A stretch of DNA of 64,000 bases from Cyanobacteria bacterium CG_2015-22_32_23 (GCA_009993045.1 JAACUG010000069.1:29539-93538); one strand, 5' to 3'. Positions 26,281 to 36,053 are shown, counted from the stretch's first letter. The notes: a model not told the origin generated them from the letters alone. Program-made: numbers and translations.

Positions 26281-27339
26281 CTAAACTAAAACAGGTACAG
26301 AGGTTTCCCAACGCTGAACGGCTTTTCCTATTACTGCTAATTCTGTCGTTAAACGATCAAAAGCATCAGGGGTTAAGGATTGTGGGCCATCCGATAAGGC
26401 TTTCGCTGGGTTTGGGTGTACTTCTATCATTAGAGAATCAGCACCTCCAGCAATGGCAGCCATAGCCATACTAGGTACATATTCCGCTTTACCTGTACCA
26501 TGACTAGGATCAATCATGATGGGTAAATGAGTTAAAGAACGTAAAACTGGAATCACAGATAAATCTAGTACATTACGAGCATACTCTCTATCAAAAGTGC
26601 GGATTCCTCTCTCACAAAGAATAACGTTGGTATTTCCCCCAGCAAGAATATACTCTGCCGCCATTAACCATTCAGCAATAGTTGCAGACATACCTCTCTT
26701 AAGTAAAACAGGTTTAGGTTGTGCTCCAACTTTTTTTAACAGGGAGAAATTTTGCATATTTCTTGCCCCTACTTGAATTATATCAGCGTATTCGACAATT
26801 TTATCTAAATCCGCAGTGTCCATTACTTCCGTAACAATACCTAATCCAGAAGCATCCCTAGCGGTGGCTAGTAGTTCTAATGCACTTTCGCCATGACCTT
26901 GAAAGGCATAAGGAGAAGTACGAGGTTTATAAGCGCCTCCTCTTAAAAATTTCGCTCCAGCGGCTTTGACTCTCATGGCAGTTTCCACGATCATCTCTTC
27001 GTTTTCCACGGAGCAAGGACCTGCTACCATAACGATGGGATGATTCAAGCCAAAAACTACTTCACCGTTAGGAGTTGAGACAACTACATCACTAGGTTGT
27101 CCATTGCGATAATCTAAACTAACTCGTTTAAAAGGTTTTTCTACTCTTAAAACGGTTTCAATCCAAGGGCTTACTTCTTGAATTTGTTCTGGGTTAAGGG
27201 AAGCAGTTTCTCCCACTAAACCAATAACTACTTTACTTTGTCCGATAATTTTTTCTGGTGCTAAACCCCAGGTGGTTAATTCATCTCCAATACGATTAAT
27301 TTCGACTTCAGGAGTTCCCACTTTCATTACAACGATCAT
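26281..27339 (-). CDS. aroF: 3-deoxy-7-phosphoheptulonate synthase
   Basis: A 352-residue DAHP synthase of the type I beta group (AroF of Bacillus/Thermotoga kind). It joins PEP and erythrose 4-phosphate in the first step of the shikimate pathway. Residues 1 to about 70 form a ferredoxin-like regulatory domain (MIVVMKVGTPEVEINRI), and the barrel follows with VAGPCSVEN (105-113), RGGAYKPRTSPYAFQG (133-148), MQNFSLLKK, LKRGMSATIAEW and IDPSHGTGKAE. The regulatory domain suggests feedback control by aromatic amino acids, as in relatives. Monocistronic, ending against the RTX gene terminator. Confidence 0.95.
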   Translation of the reverse strand: MIVVMKVGTPEVEINRIGDELTTWGLAPEKIIGQSKVVIGLVGETASLNPEQIQEVSPWIETVLRVEKPFKRVSLDYRNGQPSDVVVSTPNGEVVFGLNHPIVMVAGPCSVENEEMIVETAMRVKAAGAKFLRGGAYKPRTSPYAFQGHGESALELLATARDASGLGIVTEVMDTADLDKIVEYADIIQVGARNMQNFSLLKKVGAQPKPVLLKRGMSATIAEWLMAAEYILAGGNTNVILCERGIRTFDREYARNVLDLSVIPVLRSLTHLPIMIDPSHGTGKAEYVPSMAMAAIAGGADSLMIEVHPNPAKALSDGPQSLTPDAFDRLTTELAVIGKAVQRWETSVPVLV

Positions 27340-27455
27340 AATTGATTTACCTTTATGAATTAATATGCTAAGGCGAGTATTTGGTTATAGTTGTTAATTT
27401 TTTATGTGTAAGTATTTTCTAGGAAGTGACTCGTTCAAAATAGCTGAATAATTAA

Positions 27456-27929
27456 TTATTTATTAATAGACTCTTGTCGAGCATTTTTCCAAGCAGAAGT
27501 AAATCTACGAAAATTGACGGTAAAATCTGACCAACCCCACCAAGTACCTTCTCTTTCTTCATCCCAAGATGTGGAAAGAACGCCATAACTTAAACCTAAC
27601 ACACCTAGCCCAAATAAACCCATCGTCACTAACAAAACTGCTGTATTCGGTACTTTTAACCATTTTTGGGTAACGACAACATAAGAAGCAAAAAATGTAA
27701 AAATACCCATTCCTGTTGGAATACCGCTAAAAATAGCGATTCTTTTTAACATTCGGTTGCTAATTACTTCGGGAATTGCCGCCTCGGAGGTACTTTGTTT
27801 TTTACCCTGAGAATCTTTACTCGATAAGTTTGTTGACTTTTCTAGGGGATTATGAGAGGGTTTTTTGGTGATTTTTTTATTCTTTTTTGGTTCAAAAGGT
27901 AGGGAATCTCGATTTGATGACGATGGCAT
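27456..27929 (-). CDS. PAM68-family photosystem II assembly protein
   Basis: A 157-residue protein with a charged, lysine- and serine-rich N-terminal third (1-55), two membrane segments (about 63-86 and 97-118) and the end block SWDEEREGTWWGWSDF (121-136). This is the PAM68 (DUF3464) family; the Arabidopsis and Synechocystis members help early photosystem II assembly in thylakoids. It follows rpsO by 21 bp and is likely co-transcribed, an arrangement I believe is widespread in cyanobacteria. Confidence 0.88.
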   Translation of the reverse strand: MPSSSNRDSLPFEPKKNKKITKKPSHNPLEKSTNLSSKDSQGKKQSTSEAAIPEVISNRMLKRIAIFSGIPTGMGIFTFFASYVVVTQKWLKVPNTAVLLVTMGLFGLGVLGLSYGVLSTSWDEEREGTWWGWSDFTVNFRRFTSAWKNARQESINK

Positions 27930-27950
27930 GATTATTTATGAATATGGATT

Positions 27951-28220
27951 TTAACCACGAATACCTAACTTTTTGATTAAGTCTTGGTAGCCTTGGACGT
28001 TTTCTTTTTTAATGTAACTTAATAAACGTTTCCGTTGACCGATGATTTTTAAAAGTCCACGACGAGAAGAATGATCTTTTTTATTAACTTTTAAGTGTTC
28101 GGTAAGTTGAGTAATTCTAGCGGTAAGTAATGCTACTTGTAAAGCAGATGATCCTGTATCAGTTTCATGTACTTGATATTCTGTGATAATTTCTTGTTTT
28201 TTTTCTAAGGTTAAGCTCAT
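27951..28220 (-). CDS. rpsO: 30S ribosomal protein S15
   Basis: An 89-residue protein with the full S15 signature: FETD-like VHETDTGS (17-24), [23 protein letters not shown] (28-50 region), [19 protein letters not shown] (52-70). S15 binds 16S rRNA helices h20-22 early in 30S assembly and often represses its own translation. It is first in a two-gene unit with PAM68. Length exactly matches bacterial S15. Confidence 0.98.
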   Translation of the reverse strand: MSLTLEKKQEIITEYQVHETDTGSSALQVALLTARITQLTEHLKVNKKDHSSRRGLLKIIGQRKRLLSYIKKENVQGYQDLIKKLGIRG

Positions 28221-28325
28221 TTTTCTTTAAAAGTTTAAATACTGCAATCTAACATTATATCATATCTTGATGTTAAGAATTGAAAAGAAATCATAAAAGA
28301 GGTTTAAGGTTTTTCCTCCTTTCCA

Positions 28326-28820
28326 TTATTCATTATCAACTATTTTTTTGACATTTCCTGATTTAATCCAGCCTTCTTCGCCACTATTGGGAATACGCAC
28401 TTTTTGCCATTGGTTATCATTACTGGTACTTAAAATAATTAATTCTGAATTATAACCGACTCCTCCGACTCTTTCTGCGTCTTTACTAGGATTTGAACGT
28501 AAACTTAAACCTGTTGACCATGTTACTGTTGCTTTATATGCTCCTTTTGGTAAAGTTTCTGTCTCTTCGGGTTTTTCAGATTCTGGTTTTTTTGTTTCCA
28601 AGGTGGCTGGTTTTGTTTCTTCTTTGGTAACAGCAGCAGAGGGTTTTGTTTCTTTTTCTTTGGAGGGTTTTTCTTCTGAGAATACTGGTTTAGAGGTATT
28701 TCCTGCGACATTGGTAAGGAAAAAGTAAGCTCCTCCTGCAATTCCTGCACCGAATAGGATTATACCTAAGAAAAAACCAATAATAAATTGAAATAGACTT
28801 GATGGATTCATAGTTGACAT
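28326..28820 (-). CDS. Membrane-anchored SH3 domain protein
   Basis: A 164-residue protein. One membrane helix (about 9-33, with small-residue motif GIILFGAGIAGGAYFF) is followed by a linker of about 60 residues rich in K, E, P and T (40-98). A bacterial SH3 domain (about 103-160) follows, with TWSTGLSLRSNPSKDAERVG, SELIILS and GEEGWIKSGNVKKI. Such proteins bind peptidoglycan or envelope partners outside the membrane. It lies upstream of rpsO in the same direction, with about 100 bp between, so co-transcription is uncertain. Confidence 0.8.
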   Translation of the reverse strand: MSTMNPSSLFQFIIGFFLGIILFGAGIAGGAYFFLTNVAGNTSKPVFSEEKPSKEKETKPSAAVTKEETKPATLETKKPESEKPEETETLPKGAYKATVTWSTGLSLRSNPSKDAERVGGVGYNSELIILSTSNDNQWQKVRIPNSGEEGWIKSGNVKKIVDNE

Positions 28821-29171
28821 ATAAGATTTAATGGTGTGAACAATGAACAGTTAGTTATATGATTTAAACTTTGGAAGTTAGACAAAATTACTATTTTCTG
28901 AGTTTTTAATACTCTTTGTCGTGGGTTGTGGGCATTACCCACCCTACGTTTAGAGTTAGTGCATAATTTTTAGACTTTTTCTAATAAGTTGATCAATAGC
29001 AATCTATGGACATTGATTTATCTCATTATTGAGTTAAAAATAGCCTTATTATGAATAAGTATATTCTATTAAAAATATTTAGTCGTGAATAATATTAACT
29101 GCTAATGGATTATATAAAAATTAGAATTAAATTATATCTATTTATTTTATTACCTTAAGAAATTTATCATC
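28821..29171. other. 351-bp divergent gap
   Basis: It lies between the SH3 gene and larE. It holds one CCCTAC-tailed hairpin repeat (28928-28947) and AT-rich DNA with presumed divergent promoters. No gene or RNA recognised. Confidence 0.45.
28928..28947. repeat. Dispersed hairpin repeat with CCCTAC tail (copy 2)
   Basis: GTGGGCATTACCCACCCTAC: the stem is reduced to GTGGG/CCCAC by one change, and the tail is unchanged from the copy at 869. Confidence 0.6.
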
Positions 29172-29978
29172 ATGATTGAGCAAAAATTAATACAATTAAG
29201 AAATCTTTTTCAAGACATGAATCAGGGCTTAATTGCATATTCTGGCGGTATTGATAGTACTTTAGTGGCAAAGGTTGCTTATGATGTTTTAAGACATCGT
29301 AGTGTTGCTATTACGGCGGTATCTCCTTCTCTATTACCTGAAGAATTAGATGAAGCTCAACAACAAGCTAAATTTATCGGTATTAACCATGAATTAGTCT
29401 ATACAGAGGAGATGAATAATCCTAACTATACTTCAAATCCTGTTAATCGTTGTTATTTTTGTAAAAGTGAATTACACGATAAACTTAAACCTCTTGCTTT
29501 ACAAAAAGGTTATCCTTATGTGATAGATGGAGTTAATGCTGATGATTTACAAGATTATCGCCCAGGTATTCAAGCTGCTAAAGAACGAGGTGTGCGATCG
29601 CCATTAGCAGAATTAGGTATAACGAAAATGGAAGTAAGAGAAATAACGAAAATATTAGGGTTGCCTTGGTGGGATAAACCTTCTCAGCCTTGTCTTTCAT
29701 CTCGTTTTCCCTATGGTGAAGAAATTACCTATGAAAAATTACATCGTGTTGGTAGAGCAGAAATCTATCTCAGAAATTTAGGTTATAGTAATCTTAGAGT
29801 GAGATCTGATGGTGATACGGCACGAATAGAGTTATTACCAGATCAAATTAATGATTTTGTTAAGCAAACTAATCTTAATGAACTTGTTAATTATTTTCAA
29901 TCCTTGGGGTTTATTTATGTGACTCTCGATTTAGAAGGTTATCGTAGCGGTAAATTAAATCAAGTCATCAAAAATTAG
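29172..29978 (+). CDS. larE: LarE-type ATP-dependent sacrificial sulfur transferase
   Basis: A 268-residue PP-loop ATPase. LarE activates the carboxylates of a pyridinium precursor by adenylation and donates sulfur while building the nickel-pincer (NPN) cofactor of lactate racemase-like enzymes. SGGIDS (24-29) is the PP-loop. C174 in SQPCLSSRFPYG corresponds to the sulfur-donor cysteine region, and C94/C97 in NRCYFCKSE supply two more cysteines. Three cysteines suggest the iron-sulfur type of LarE that need not be sacrificed; that is inference. No larA, larB or larC is in the window. HIP1 at 29594. Confidence 0.87.
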   Translation: MIEQKLIQLRNLFQDMNQGLIAYSGGIDSTLVAKVAYDVLRHRSVAITAVSPSLLPEELDEAQQQAKFIGINHELVYTEEMNNPNYTSNPVNRCYFCKSELHDKLKPLALQKGYPYVIDGVNADDLQDYRPGIQAAKERGVRSPLAELGITKMEVREITKILGLPWWDKPSQPCLSSRFPYGEEITYEKLHRVGRAEIYLRNLGYSNLRVRSDGDTARIELLPDQINDFVKQTNLNELVNYFQSLGFIYVTLDLEGYRSGKLNQVIKN

Positions 29979-30083
29979 AAATTATCAATGAAAATGTATG
30001 GTTAATCACTCTGAAATCTAATTTAATCCTATAATCTAGTATTCAACGGACAAACAAGGAATACTAAAAAATTCATATAGGTT

Positions 30084-31451
30084 ATGTATAATTCTCGAAA
30101 AACATCGGATTTGCCCCATGTCGTTATCGTTGGTGGTGGTTTTGCTGGTTTATATGCGGCAAAAGAGTTAGGAAAAGCACTGGTGAAGGTAACATTAATT
30201 GATAAGCGCAATTTTCACCTTTTTCAACCTCTTTTATATCAAGTAGCCACTGGCAGTTTATCCCCTGCGGAAATTTGTTCTCCTTTGCGGTTAGTGGTGG
30301 GTAAAAATAAAAATACCCATGTCATTTTAGATGAAGTTATCGACATCAATCCTGAAGAAAAACAGGTAATTATGCGTGAAGGTATTTTAAATTATGATTA
30401 TTTGATTATCGGTACAGGTGTAAGTCATCACTACTTCGGAAATGATCAATGGGAAAAAGATGCCCCTGGATTGAAAAGTATCGAAAATGCCCTTGATATT
30501 CGTCGTAAAATCTTCCTTGCCTTTGAAGAAGCGGAAAAAGTATCTTCTATGGAAGAAAAAGAAGAATGGTTAACTTTTGCTATTGTCGGTGGTGGCCCTA
30601 CAGGGGTAGAATTAGCTGGTGCGATCGCCGAAATTGCCCATAGAATCATTAAAGATGACTTTAAAGAAATAGACACAACCAAAGCTAAAATTTTCTTAAT
30701 TGAAGGGATGAATCGGATTTTACCACCTTATCCCGAAGATTTATCTCAAAAAGCGAAAGAATCCTTAGAATATTTAGGGGTAACAGTGTTAACTAATCGG
30801 ATGGTGACAAATATTGAGAAAAGTAGGGTAAATATACGTTATGGAGAAGAAGAAGAAACAATCAAAGCTAGGACAATTTTATGGGCTGCGGGGGTAAAAG
30901 CCTCTAGTTTAGGAAAAATTATTGTGGAAAAAACTAACGCCGAAAGTGATCGAGTTGGTAGGATTATCGTTGAGCCTAATTTAAGTATCAAAGATTATCC
31001 TAATATTTTCGTGGTGGGTGATTTAGCTAATTTCTCCCATCAAGACAATAAACCCTTGCCCGGCATTGCACCCGTAGCCATGGCTCAAGGGCAATATATG
31101 TCAAAATACATTAAAGCACAGATTAAAGGTGAAACCATCCCACCATTTCGTTATGTGGACAAAGGAAGTTTAGCCGTAATTGGGGATAATCATGCCGTTG
31201 TGAATCTTGGATTTATGAAATTATCGGGCTTTATTGCGTGGTTAGTATGGGTATTTGCGCACATTTATTACTTAATCGAATTTGATAGTAAATTAGTAGT
31301 GATGATTGAATGGGGATGGAATTACATTACGAGAGGAAGAGGTGCAAGATTAATTACTGGAGAAATTAGTGAGAAAAACTTGATTAATGAATCCTTTAAT
31401 AATGACCATTATGCTTCTTCTTTAACGGAAAAAGAAAAAGTTGAAGTGTAA
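30084..31451 (+). CDS. Type 2 NAD(P)H dehydrogenase (NDH-2)
   Basis: A 455-residue FAD protein with two dinucleotide folds: VVIVGGGFAGLYAAKELG (13-30, FAD) and AIVGGGPTGVELAGAIAE (166-183, NADH), and the quinone-linked FAD motif VVGDLANF in the C-terminal half. LIDKRNFHLFQPLLYQVATG (38-57) is typical of NDH-2. The C-terminal region (about 370-430) has amphipathic or hydrophobic segments (FIAWLVWVFAHIYYL) for membrane attachment. It should pass electrons from NAD(P)H to plastoquinone without proton pumping. Cyanobacteria have several paralogues (NdbA, B, C), and I cannot assign this one. HIP1 at 30621. Confidence 0.88.
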   Translation: MYNSRKTSDLPHVVIVGGGFAGLYAAKELGKALVKVTLIDKRNFHLFQPLLYQVATGSLSPAEICSPLRLVVGKNKNTHVILDEVIDINPEEKQVIMREGILNYDYLIIGTGVSHHYFGNDQWEKDAPGLKSIENALDIRRKIFLAFEEAEKVSSMEEKEEWLTFAIVGGGPTGVELAGAIAEIAHRIIKDDFKEIDTTKAKIFLIEGMNRILPPYPEDLSQKAKESLEYLGVTVLTNRMVTNIEKSRVNIRYGEEEETIKARTILWAAGVKASSLGKIIVEKTNAESDRVGRIIVEPNLSIKDYPNIFVVGDLANFSHQDNKPLPGIAPVAMAQGQYMSKYIKAQIKGETIPPFRYVDKGSLAVIGDNHAVVNLGFMKLSGFIAWLVWVFAHIYYLIEFDSKLVVMIEWGWNYITRGRGARLITGEISEKNLINESFNNDHYASSLTEKEKVEV

Positions 31452-31475
31452 TAATTAGGAAAGAGAATATAGTCG

Positions 31476-31492
31476 GGTGGGCATTGCCCACC
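31476..31492. repeat. Dispersed hairpin repeat (copy 3)
   Basis: GGTGGGC-ATT-GCCCACC, a perfect 7-bp stem, about 25 bp after the NDH-2 stop codon. Here the CCCTAC tail is replaced by AAATC. Confidence 0.65.
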
Positions 31493-31639
31493 AAATCAAT
31501 GGTTTAGTCTTGTTTTATTCTTGATAGAATTTCTAAATAATTTGTGAGAATTTTCGCTCCCTAACCTTCTAATTTTCGGATAAATTAACTCATTATTTTC
31601 TTACGACTCAAATCGGATTAATATATCTATTATTAATTT

Positions 31640-32506
31640 TTAATTACAGTTTTCTTGATTAGATAAAGAATCATTATTTATGGTATTAAACCAGTTATTA
31701 ATAACTTGCTTTTTTTCTTGAGAATTTAAAACGGAGTTAACAAAATTTTCCCAATTTGGATCATTGTTAGGAAGAATTAAACCATATTTTTCACAAGTAA
31801 AAGGAGGTTGAGGAATTAAAACATATTCTTGATTATTTCCGATCAATATTTGTTGTGCTAGAGATTCTCCTATTAATAAAATACCATCATTAGCAAAACC
31901 ATCAATTCTTCCTTGTCTTAAAGCTTGTAAAGCTCTTTGTGTACCCTTTATTCCTTGAAATAATTGGAATTGTGCTTGAGGATATTTTTCTTTAATTAAT
32001 GTTTCTGTATTGGTGAAAAGTAATAAACCAATAGTTAAGTTTTTACCATCAGAATTAAGAAATTTTGAGGCGTTATCTTGTCGAGTAATAAACTGAATAC
32101 CTGAGATAAAAAAAACATCAGAAAATATTACTTTATCATCATCTAAGGCTCTAATAGTATTAGGCCCACATTCTAAATGTACAACTTTATCTTCTACAAT
32201 AGAAAACCGATTTTGTAAACTAGATATAACCACTGTAACTGTGATAATATTGCGATCAATTTTCTGGGATAATTTTTCTCTAATTAAAGCGACTAAATCA
32301 AAACAGATTCCTTGTAATTCACCATTATTATTACGATAACCAAAAGGAATTGCATCACTTCTAATGCCTACTTTTAATAATCCTGTGCGATTAACTTCTT
32401 CTAAAATAGATTCATTTTCAGCATTAACATTAAAGGGAATAAATAACATTAAAATAGTGGAAATAGTAATGCTAATAAGTTGATCAATTATCTTAAATTT
32501 AATCAT
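31640..32506 (-). CDS. Periplasmic amino-acid-type ABC transporter substrate-binding protein
   Basis: A 288-residue family 3 solute-binding protein. The signal peptide spans about 1-29 (likely cut after VNA). The binding domain opens with EVNRTGLLKVGIRSDAIPFG (38-57) and has GELQGICFDLVALI, then FQGIKGTQRALQALRQGRID and the hinge region. These receptors deliver polar amino acids to an ABC permease. No permease or ATPase gene is adjacent, so it may serve a distant transporter. Ligand unknown. It stands alone between hairpin repeats at 31476 and 32587. Confidence 0.82.
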   Translation of the reverse strand: MIKFKIIDQLISITISTILMLFIPFNVNAENESILEEVNRTGLLKVGIRSDAIPFGYRNNNGELQGICFDLVALIREKLSQKIDRNIITVTVVISSLQNRFSIVEDKVVHLECGPNTIRALDDDKVIFSDVFFISGIQFITRQDNASKFLNSDGKNLTIGLLLFTNTETLIKEKYPQAQFQLFQGIKGTQRALQALRQGRIDGFANDGILLIGESLAQQILIGNNQEYVLIPQPPFTCEKYGLILPNNDPNWENFVNSVLNSQEKKQVINNWFNTINNDSLSNQENCN

Positions 32507-32586
32507 TTCTTATTCAGTATTTAGTCAAAAATGATCATTTTTTTATAGTAACTTGACATTAACAATCAACGATGGATTAGAAATTT

Positions 32587-32609
32587 GTAGGGGTGAATGG
32601 CATTCACCC
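32587..32609 (-). repeat. Hairpin repeat variant with CCCTAC tail
   Basis: GGGTGAATG-G-CATTCACCC is a perfect 9-bp stem. Read on the minus strand it is followed by CTAC, so it has the same tail as the GGGCATTGCCC family. A relative with a 7-bp stem lies at 62303-62321. Confidence 0.7.
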
Positions 32610-32633
32610 AAAAGATTAACAATCAGCAATATT

Positions 32634-33692
32634 TTATGGATAAAAAGCTAAGGTAGGTAAACCTAAATCTTCACTCCATCCCATCATTAAGTTTAGACAT
32701 TGAATAGCTTGTCCTGCTTGTCCTTTGATTAAGTTATCAATAGCAGACATAACAATTACTCGTCCAGTACGGGGATCAACTTCAATACCAATATAAGCTA
32801 AATTAGTACCACAAGCCCATTTTGTTTGAGGATAAATACCATTACCCAAAACTTTAACAAAACTAGAGTTACGATAAAAAGCGTTATAGATAGTGAGTAA
32901 GTCTTCTGTAACTAATCCAGGATCTCTTAAAGTACCATAAACGGTAGATAAAATTCCTCTAGGCATGGGAATTAAATGAGGGGTAAATTGTACTTTTACT
33001 TCACTTCGGGCTAAATCTGAGCAAATTTGTTCAATTTCGGGGGTATGTCGATGTTTTGCAACGCCATAAGCACCAAATGAACTATCTGCTTCTGCTAACA
33101 GTAAATTTATTTTAGCTTGTCTGCCACCGCCAGAAGTGCCTGATTTGGCATCAATAATAATAGTATCAGGCAAGACTAAACCTTGTTTTAACAGGGGTGC
33201 AAGAGCGAGTAAACTAGCAGTGGGGTAACATCCAGCACAGCCAATTAAGGTACTATTTCTAATTTGTTCTCTATATAATTCAGGCAACCCATAAACCGCC
33301 GTAGCTGCAATGTGATGATCTTTTCTTTGAGTTTTATACCATGCTGTATAGGTGTCTAAATTTTTAAAACGATAATCAGCAGATAAGTCTAAGACTTTAC
33401 ATCCTTTTTCGATTAATGAGGGTGCAAAATCACAAGCCAATCCGTTAGGTAATCCTAAAAAGACTACTTGACAACGAGAAGCGATAATATCTAAGTCTAT
33501 AGGCTCAATTTTTATTTTTACCCGATGTTGTAAATGAGGATATAAATCACCGTATTCTTTTCCTGCACTACTATCACCGCCAAGATAAACAATCTCAACC
33601 TGAGGATGTTCTAATAACATTTTGACTAATTGTACACCACCGTAACCCGATGCACCCACAATACCTACGGATATTTTTTGCGACTCATCCAT
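32634..33692 (-). CDS. argC: N-acetyl-gamma-glutamyl-phosphate reductase
   Basis: A 352-residue NADPH enzyme that reduces N-acetyl-glutamyl phosphate to the semialdehyde in arginine synthesis. [15 protein letters not shown] (10-24) is the nucleotide-binding start. LPNGLA (81-86), DLSADYRFK (102-110) and the catalytic cysteine C155 in [10 protein letters not shown] (150-159) are present. HRHTPEIEQ and [12 protein letters not shown] follow. Length and motifs are typical. Monocistronic; divergent from rubA. Confidence 0.96.
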   Translation of the reverse strand: MDESQKISVGIVGASGYGGVQLVKMLLEHPQVEIVYLGGDSSAGKEYGDLYPHLQHRVKIKIEPIDLDIIASRCQVVFLGLPNGLACDFAPSLIEKGCKVLDLSADYRFKNLDTYTAWYKTQRKDHHIAATAVYGLPELYREQIRNSTLIGCAGCYPTASLLALAPLLKQGLVLPDTIIIDAKSGTSGGGRQAKINLLLAEADSSFGAYGVAKHRHTPEIEQICSDLARSEVKVQFTPHLIPMPRGILSTVYGTLRDPGLVTEDLLTIYNAFYRNSSFVKVLGNGIYPQTKWACGTNLAYIGIEVDPRTGRVIVMSAIDNLIKGQAGQAIQCLNLMMGWSEDLGLPTLAFYP

Positions 33693-33844
33693 GATTATTA
33701 ATCTATAATTTCGATATTTTCAGCAATTTTAGTATGAAATTAGTTTTTTAGATCAATAGATATTCCACGAGAAGAATCAATTAATTGTTCACTGTTTATG
33801 TAATAATTCTTAAAGAACTTTTAAGATTTGCTTAACATATCGTC

Positions 33845-34192
33845 ATGAGTGAAGCAGCCAAAGAAAAAACTTTAGCCGAAATGGCGCCTCCTAGTTATGA
33901 ATGTCGTTCCTGTGGTTATATTTACGCACCTTCTAAGGGTGATAGTAAAACAAAGATAGCTGCAGGTACGTTGTTTACTGATTTACCCAGTAATTGGCGG
34001 TGTCCAGTGTGTGGTACTAATAAAACAGCATTTACGAATATTGGGGCTCAAGATGCACCGTCAGGATTTGAAGAAAATTTAGAATTTGGTTTTGGAGTTA
34101 ATAAATTAACACCCGGGCAAAAAAATTTACTAATTTTCGGTGCTTTAGCTTTAGGTGTCTTATTCTTTCTTAGTTTATACGGATTGAACTAA
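33845..34192 (+). CDS. rubA: Membrane-anchored rubredoxin
   Basis: A 115-residue protein with a rubredoxin domain whose iron ligands C20/C23 (YECRSCGYIY) and C53/C56 (WRCPVCGTNK) are intact, and one C-terminal membrane helix (about 92-112). RubA is needed in cyanobacteria and chloroplasts for photosystem assembly at the thylakoid membrane. It is first in the conserved rubA-ycf48-psbE-psbF-psbL-psbJ order, with ycf48 45 bp downstream of its stop. Confidence 0.93.
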   Translation: MSEAAKEKTLAEMAPPSYECRSCGYIYAPSKGDSKTKIAAGTLFTDLPSNWRCPVCGTNKTAFTNIGAQDAPSGFEENLEFGFGVNKLTPGQKNLLIFGALALGVLFFLSLYGLN

Positions 34193-34237
34193 CCATTGAT
34201 TAAGACTAATTGATCAAATTATATATTGGAACTAAAA

Positions 34238-35239
34238 ATGAATCTGTTATTGAATCGACTAAAACAAATTTTAGTATTGATAGTAGTCAGTTTTTTGTGC
34301 ATTAGTTGTGTTCATTTACCTTCTATAGCTCAAAATCCTTGGCAACTAATTAATTTAGAAACAGAAGCTACTTTTGCGGATTTAGCTTTTACTAGCAACT
34401 CTAATCACGGTTGGTTAGTAGGTACACAAGCTACTTTATTTGAAACCGAAGACGGTGGAGAAACTTGGCAACCTAAAATTATTGATTTAGGAGAAGAAAA
34501 AGTCAACTTTACTGGTGTTAGTTTTAATGGTGATGAAGGTTGGATTACTGGTGAGCCTTCTGTACTTTTACATACTAATAATGGTGGTAAAAATTGGGAT
34601 CGTATTCCTTTAAGTGATAAATTACCTGGACTTCCTTATGATGTTATTGCCCTTGAGCCGAATACTGCCGAAATGGTCACAAATTTAGGTGCTATATATA
34701 AAACTACTGATGGAGGTCAAACTTGGAAAGCCTTAGTAGAAGGTTCAGTAGGAGTAGCTCGTAACGTTAGTCGTTCTAATGATGGTAAATATGTTGCGGT
34801 AAGTGCAAGGGGTAACTTTTATTCTACTTGGCAACCGGGAGATACCGAATGGACTCCTCATAACCGAAATTCCTCGAAACGTCTACAAAATATGGGCTTT
34901 ATAGGGGATAATCGACTATGGTTAATTGCTAGAGGAGGACAAATTCAATTCAGTAAAGAGAATAATTTTGAAGAATGGGAAGAGCCGATCAACCCTGAAT
35001 CTTCTAATAGTTGGGGCTTTTTAGATTTAACTACTCGTCAGGGTGAAGAAATTTGGTTAGCTGGTGGTAGTGCAAATTTATTAGTTAGCTCTGATGGTGG
35101 AATGCAATGGGAAAAAGATCTAGAAGTAGAGTCGATACCATCTAATTTCTATAAAATCGTCTTTTTAAATCCAGATCAAGGTTTTGTTTTAGGAGAGCGT
35201 GGTGTTCTGTTAAAATATAATACTCAGAATGCTGCATAA
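34238..35239 (+). CDS. ycf48: Photosystem II assembly factor Ycf48 (HCF136 homologue)
   Basis: A 333-residue protein from ATG 34238; a TTG at 34226 would add four residues but has no support. Ycf48 is a lumenal seven-bladed propeller that binds pre-D1 and helps make the photosystem II reaction centre. The N-terminal hydrophobic segment ends in CISC (residues 21-24), which may be a divergent lipobox. Repeated blade motifs include [27 protein letters not shown] and SSDGGMQWE. It lies between rubA and psbE, whose products are its assembly partners or targets. Confidence 0.94.
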   Translation: MNLLLNRLKQILVLIVVSFLCISCVHLPSIAQNPWQLINLETEATFADLAFTSNSNHGWLVGTQATLFETEDGGETWQPKIIDLGEEKVNFTGVSFNGDEGWITGEPSVLLHTNNGGKNWDRIPLSDKLPGLPYDVIALEPNTAEMVTNLGAIYKTTDGGQTWKALVEGSVGVARNVSRSNDGKYVAVSARGNFYSTWQPGDTEWTPHNRNSSKRLQNMGFIGDNRLWLIARGGQIQFSKENNFEEWEEPINPESSNSWGFLDLTTRQGEEIWLAGGSANLLVSSDGGMQWEKDLEVESIPSNFYKIVFLNPDQGFVLGERGVLLKYNTQNAA

Positions 35240-35301
35240 CTTGAGTCGTTAATGTTGTAAATTAGTTAAATAGTAAAAAAAATTTAGGAGGCATTGCTTT
35301 T

Positions 35302-35547
35302 ATGGCTGGAGATACAGGTGAACGTCCATTTACTGATATAGTTACCAGTGTACGCTACTGGGTAATCCATAGTATCACAATTCCTATGCTCTTTATCGCT
35401 GGTTGGTTATTTGTTAGCACTGGTTTAGCTTATGATGCTTTTGGGACTCCTCGTCCTGATCAGTACTTCAATCAAACTCGTGAAGAATTGCCTATTATTA
35501 GCGATCGCTATGATGCAAATCAACAAATTGAACAATTTAATAAATAG
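35302..35547 (+). CDS. psbE: Cytochrome b559 alpha subunit
   Basis: An 81-residue photosystem II subunit with one membrane helix and the heme ligand H23 in [12 protein letters not shown] (19-30). Together with PsbF it binds one heme at the core of photosystem II. The ribosome site AGGAGG lies at 35287-35292. A HIP1 octamer overlaps the coding end (35501). It starts the psbEFLJ cluster behind ycf48. Confidence 0.98.
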   Translation: MAGDTGERPFTDIVTSVRYWVIHSITIPMLFIAGWLFVSTGLAYDAFGTPRPDQYFNQTREELPIISDRYDANQQIEQFNK

Positions 35548-35574
35548 TTAGTTAGATAAAAAGGTAAATCAAAA

Positions 35575-35706
35575 ATGACCAATAGTCCGAATCAACCAAT
35601 TTCATATCCTATTTTTACCGTCCGATGGTTAGCTGTACATACATTAGCAGTACCTTCGGTATTTTTCATTGGTGCTATTACCGCTATGCAATTTATTCAA
35701 CGCTAG
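35575..35706 (+). CDS. psbF: Cytochrome b559 beta subunit
   Basis: A 43-residue protein starting at ATG 35575 and ending at TAG 35706. [20 protein letters not shown] carries the heme ligand H22. It pairs with PsbE. It lies 27 bp after psbE and 9 bp before psbL in the same transcript. Short genes of this size are easily missed by length-limited gene finding, but the match is unmistakable. Confidence 0.97.
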   Translation: MTNSPNQPISYPIFTVRWLAVHTLAVPSVFFIGAITAMQFIQR

Positions 35707-35715
35707 GAGGAATCA

Positions 35716-35835
35716 ATGGAAAGAAATCAAAATCCTAACAGACAATCTGTAGAATTAAACCGCACATCCCTTTATTTGGGTTTATTATTTGTAGCGGTAC
35801 TCGGTGTTTTATTTTCTAGTTATTTCTTTAACTAA
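35716..35835 (+). CDS. psbL: Photosystem II protein L
   Basis: A 39-residue single-helix photosystem II subunit near the dimer interface. [18 protein letters not shown] is the conserved block. Ribosome site AGGAGG at 35705-35710, overlapping the psbF stop. Confidence 0.97.
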   Translation: MERNQNPNRQSVELNRTSLYLGLLFVAVLGVLFSSYFFN

Positions 35836-35867
35836 AAACTACTTTATTCATACTAGGAGGTTTTAAT

Positions 35868-35984
35868 ATGGGAGATGCAAGAATTCCCCTTTGGATTGTA
35901 GGCACAATAGCGGGAATGGGTGTTTTAACAGTAGTCGCACTTTTTTTCTATGGTGCTTATGCTGGTGTCGGTTCATCTTTATAA
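35868..35984 (+). CDS. psbJ: Photosystem II protein J
   Basis: A 38-residue single-helix subunit of photosystem II involved in quinone exchange and assembly. [18 protein letters not shown] and [13 protein letters not shown] match the family. Preceded by AGGAGG (35855-35860) and followed by a clear terminator at 36018. Confidence 0.97.
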   Translation: MGDARIPLWIVGTIAGMGVLTVVALFFYGAYAGVGSSL

Positions 35985-36017
35985 ATTTTGTTTAATGATA
36001 AATTAATTATGATAAAG

Positions 36018-36053
36018 ACTGCTCTATTAGTAAATTCTAGGGCAGTTTTTTAT
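36018..36053 (+). terminator. Rho-independent terminator of the rubA-ycf48-psbEFLJ operon
   Basis: ACTGCTCTA (36018-36026) pairs with TAGGGCAGT (36038-36046), with one G-T pair, and is followed by a run of T (36046-36051). It sits 34 bp after the psbJ stop. Confidence 0.85.

Noticed and set aside
34226..34237. TTG start for ycf48 four codons upstream
   Set aside because: The ATG at 34238 is better placed, and the extension adds nothing typical of the family.
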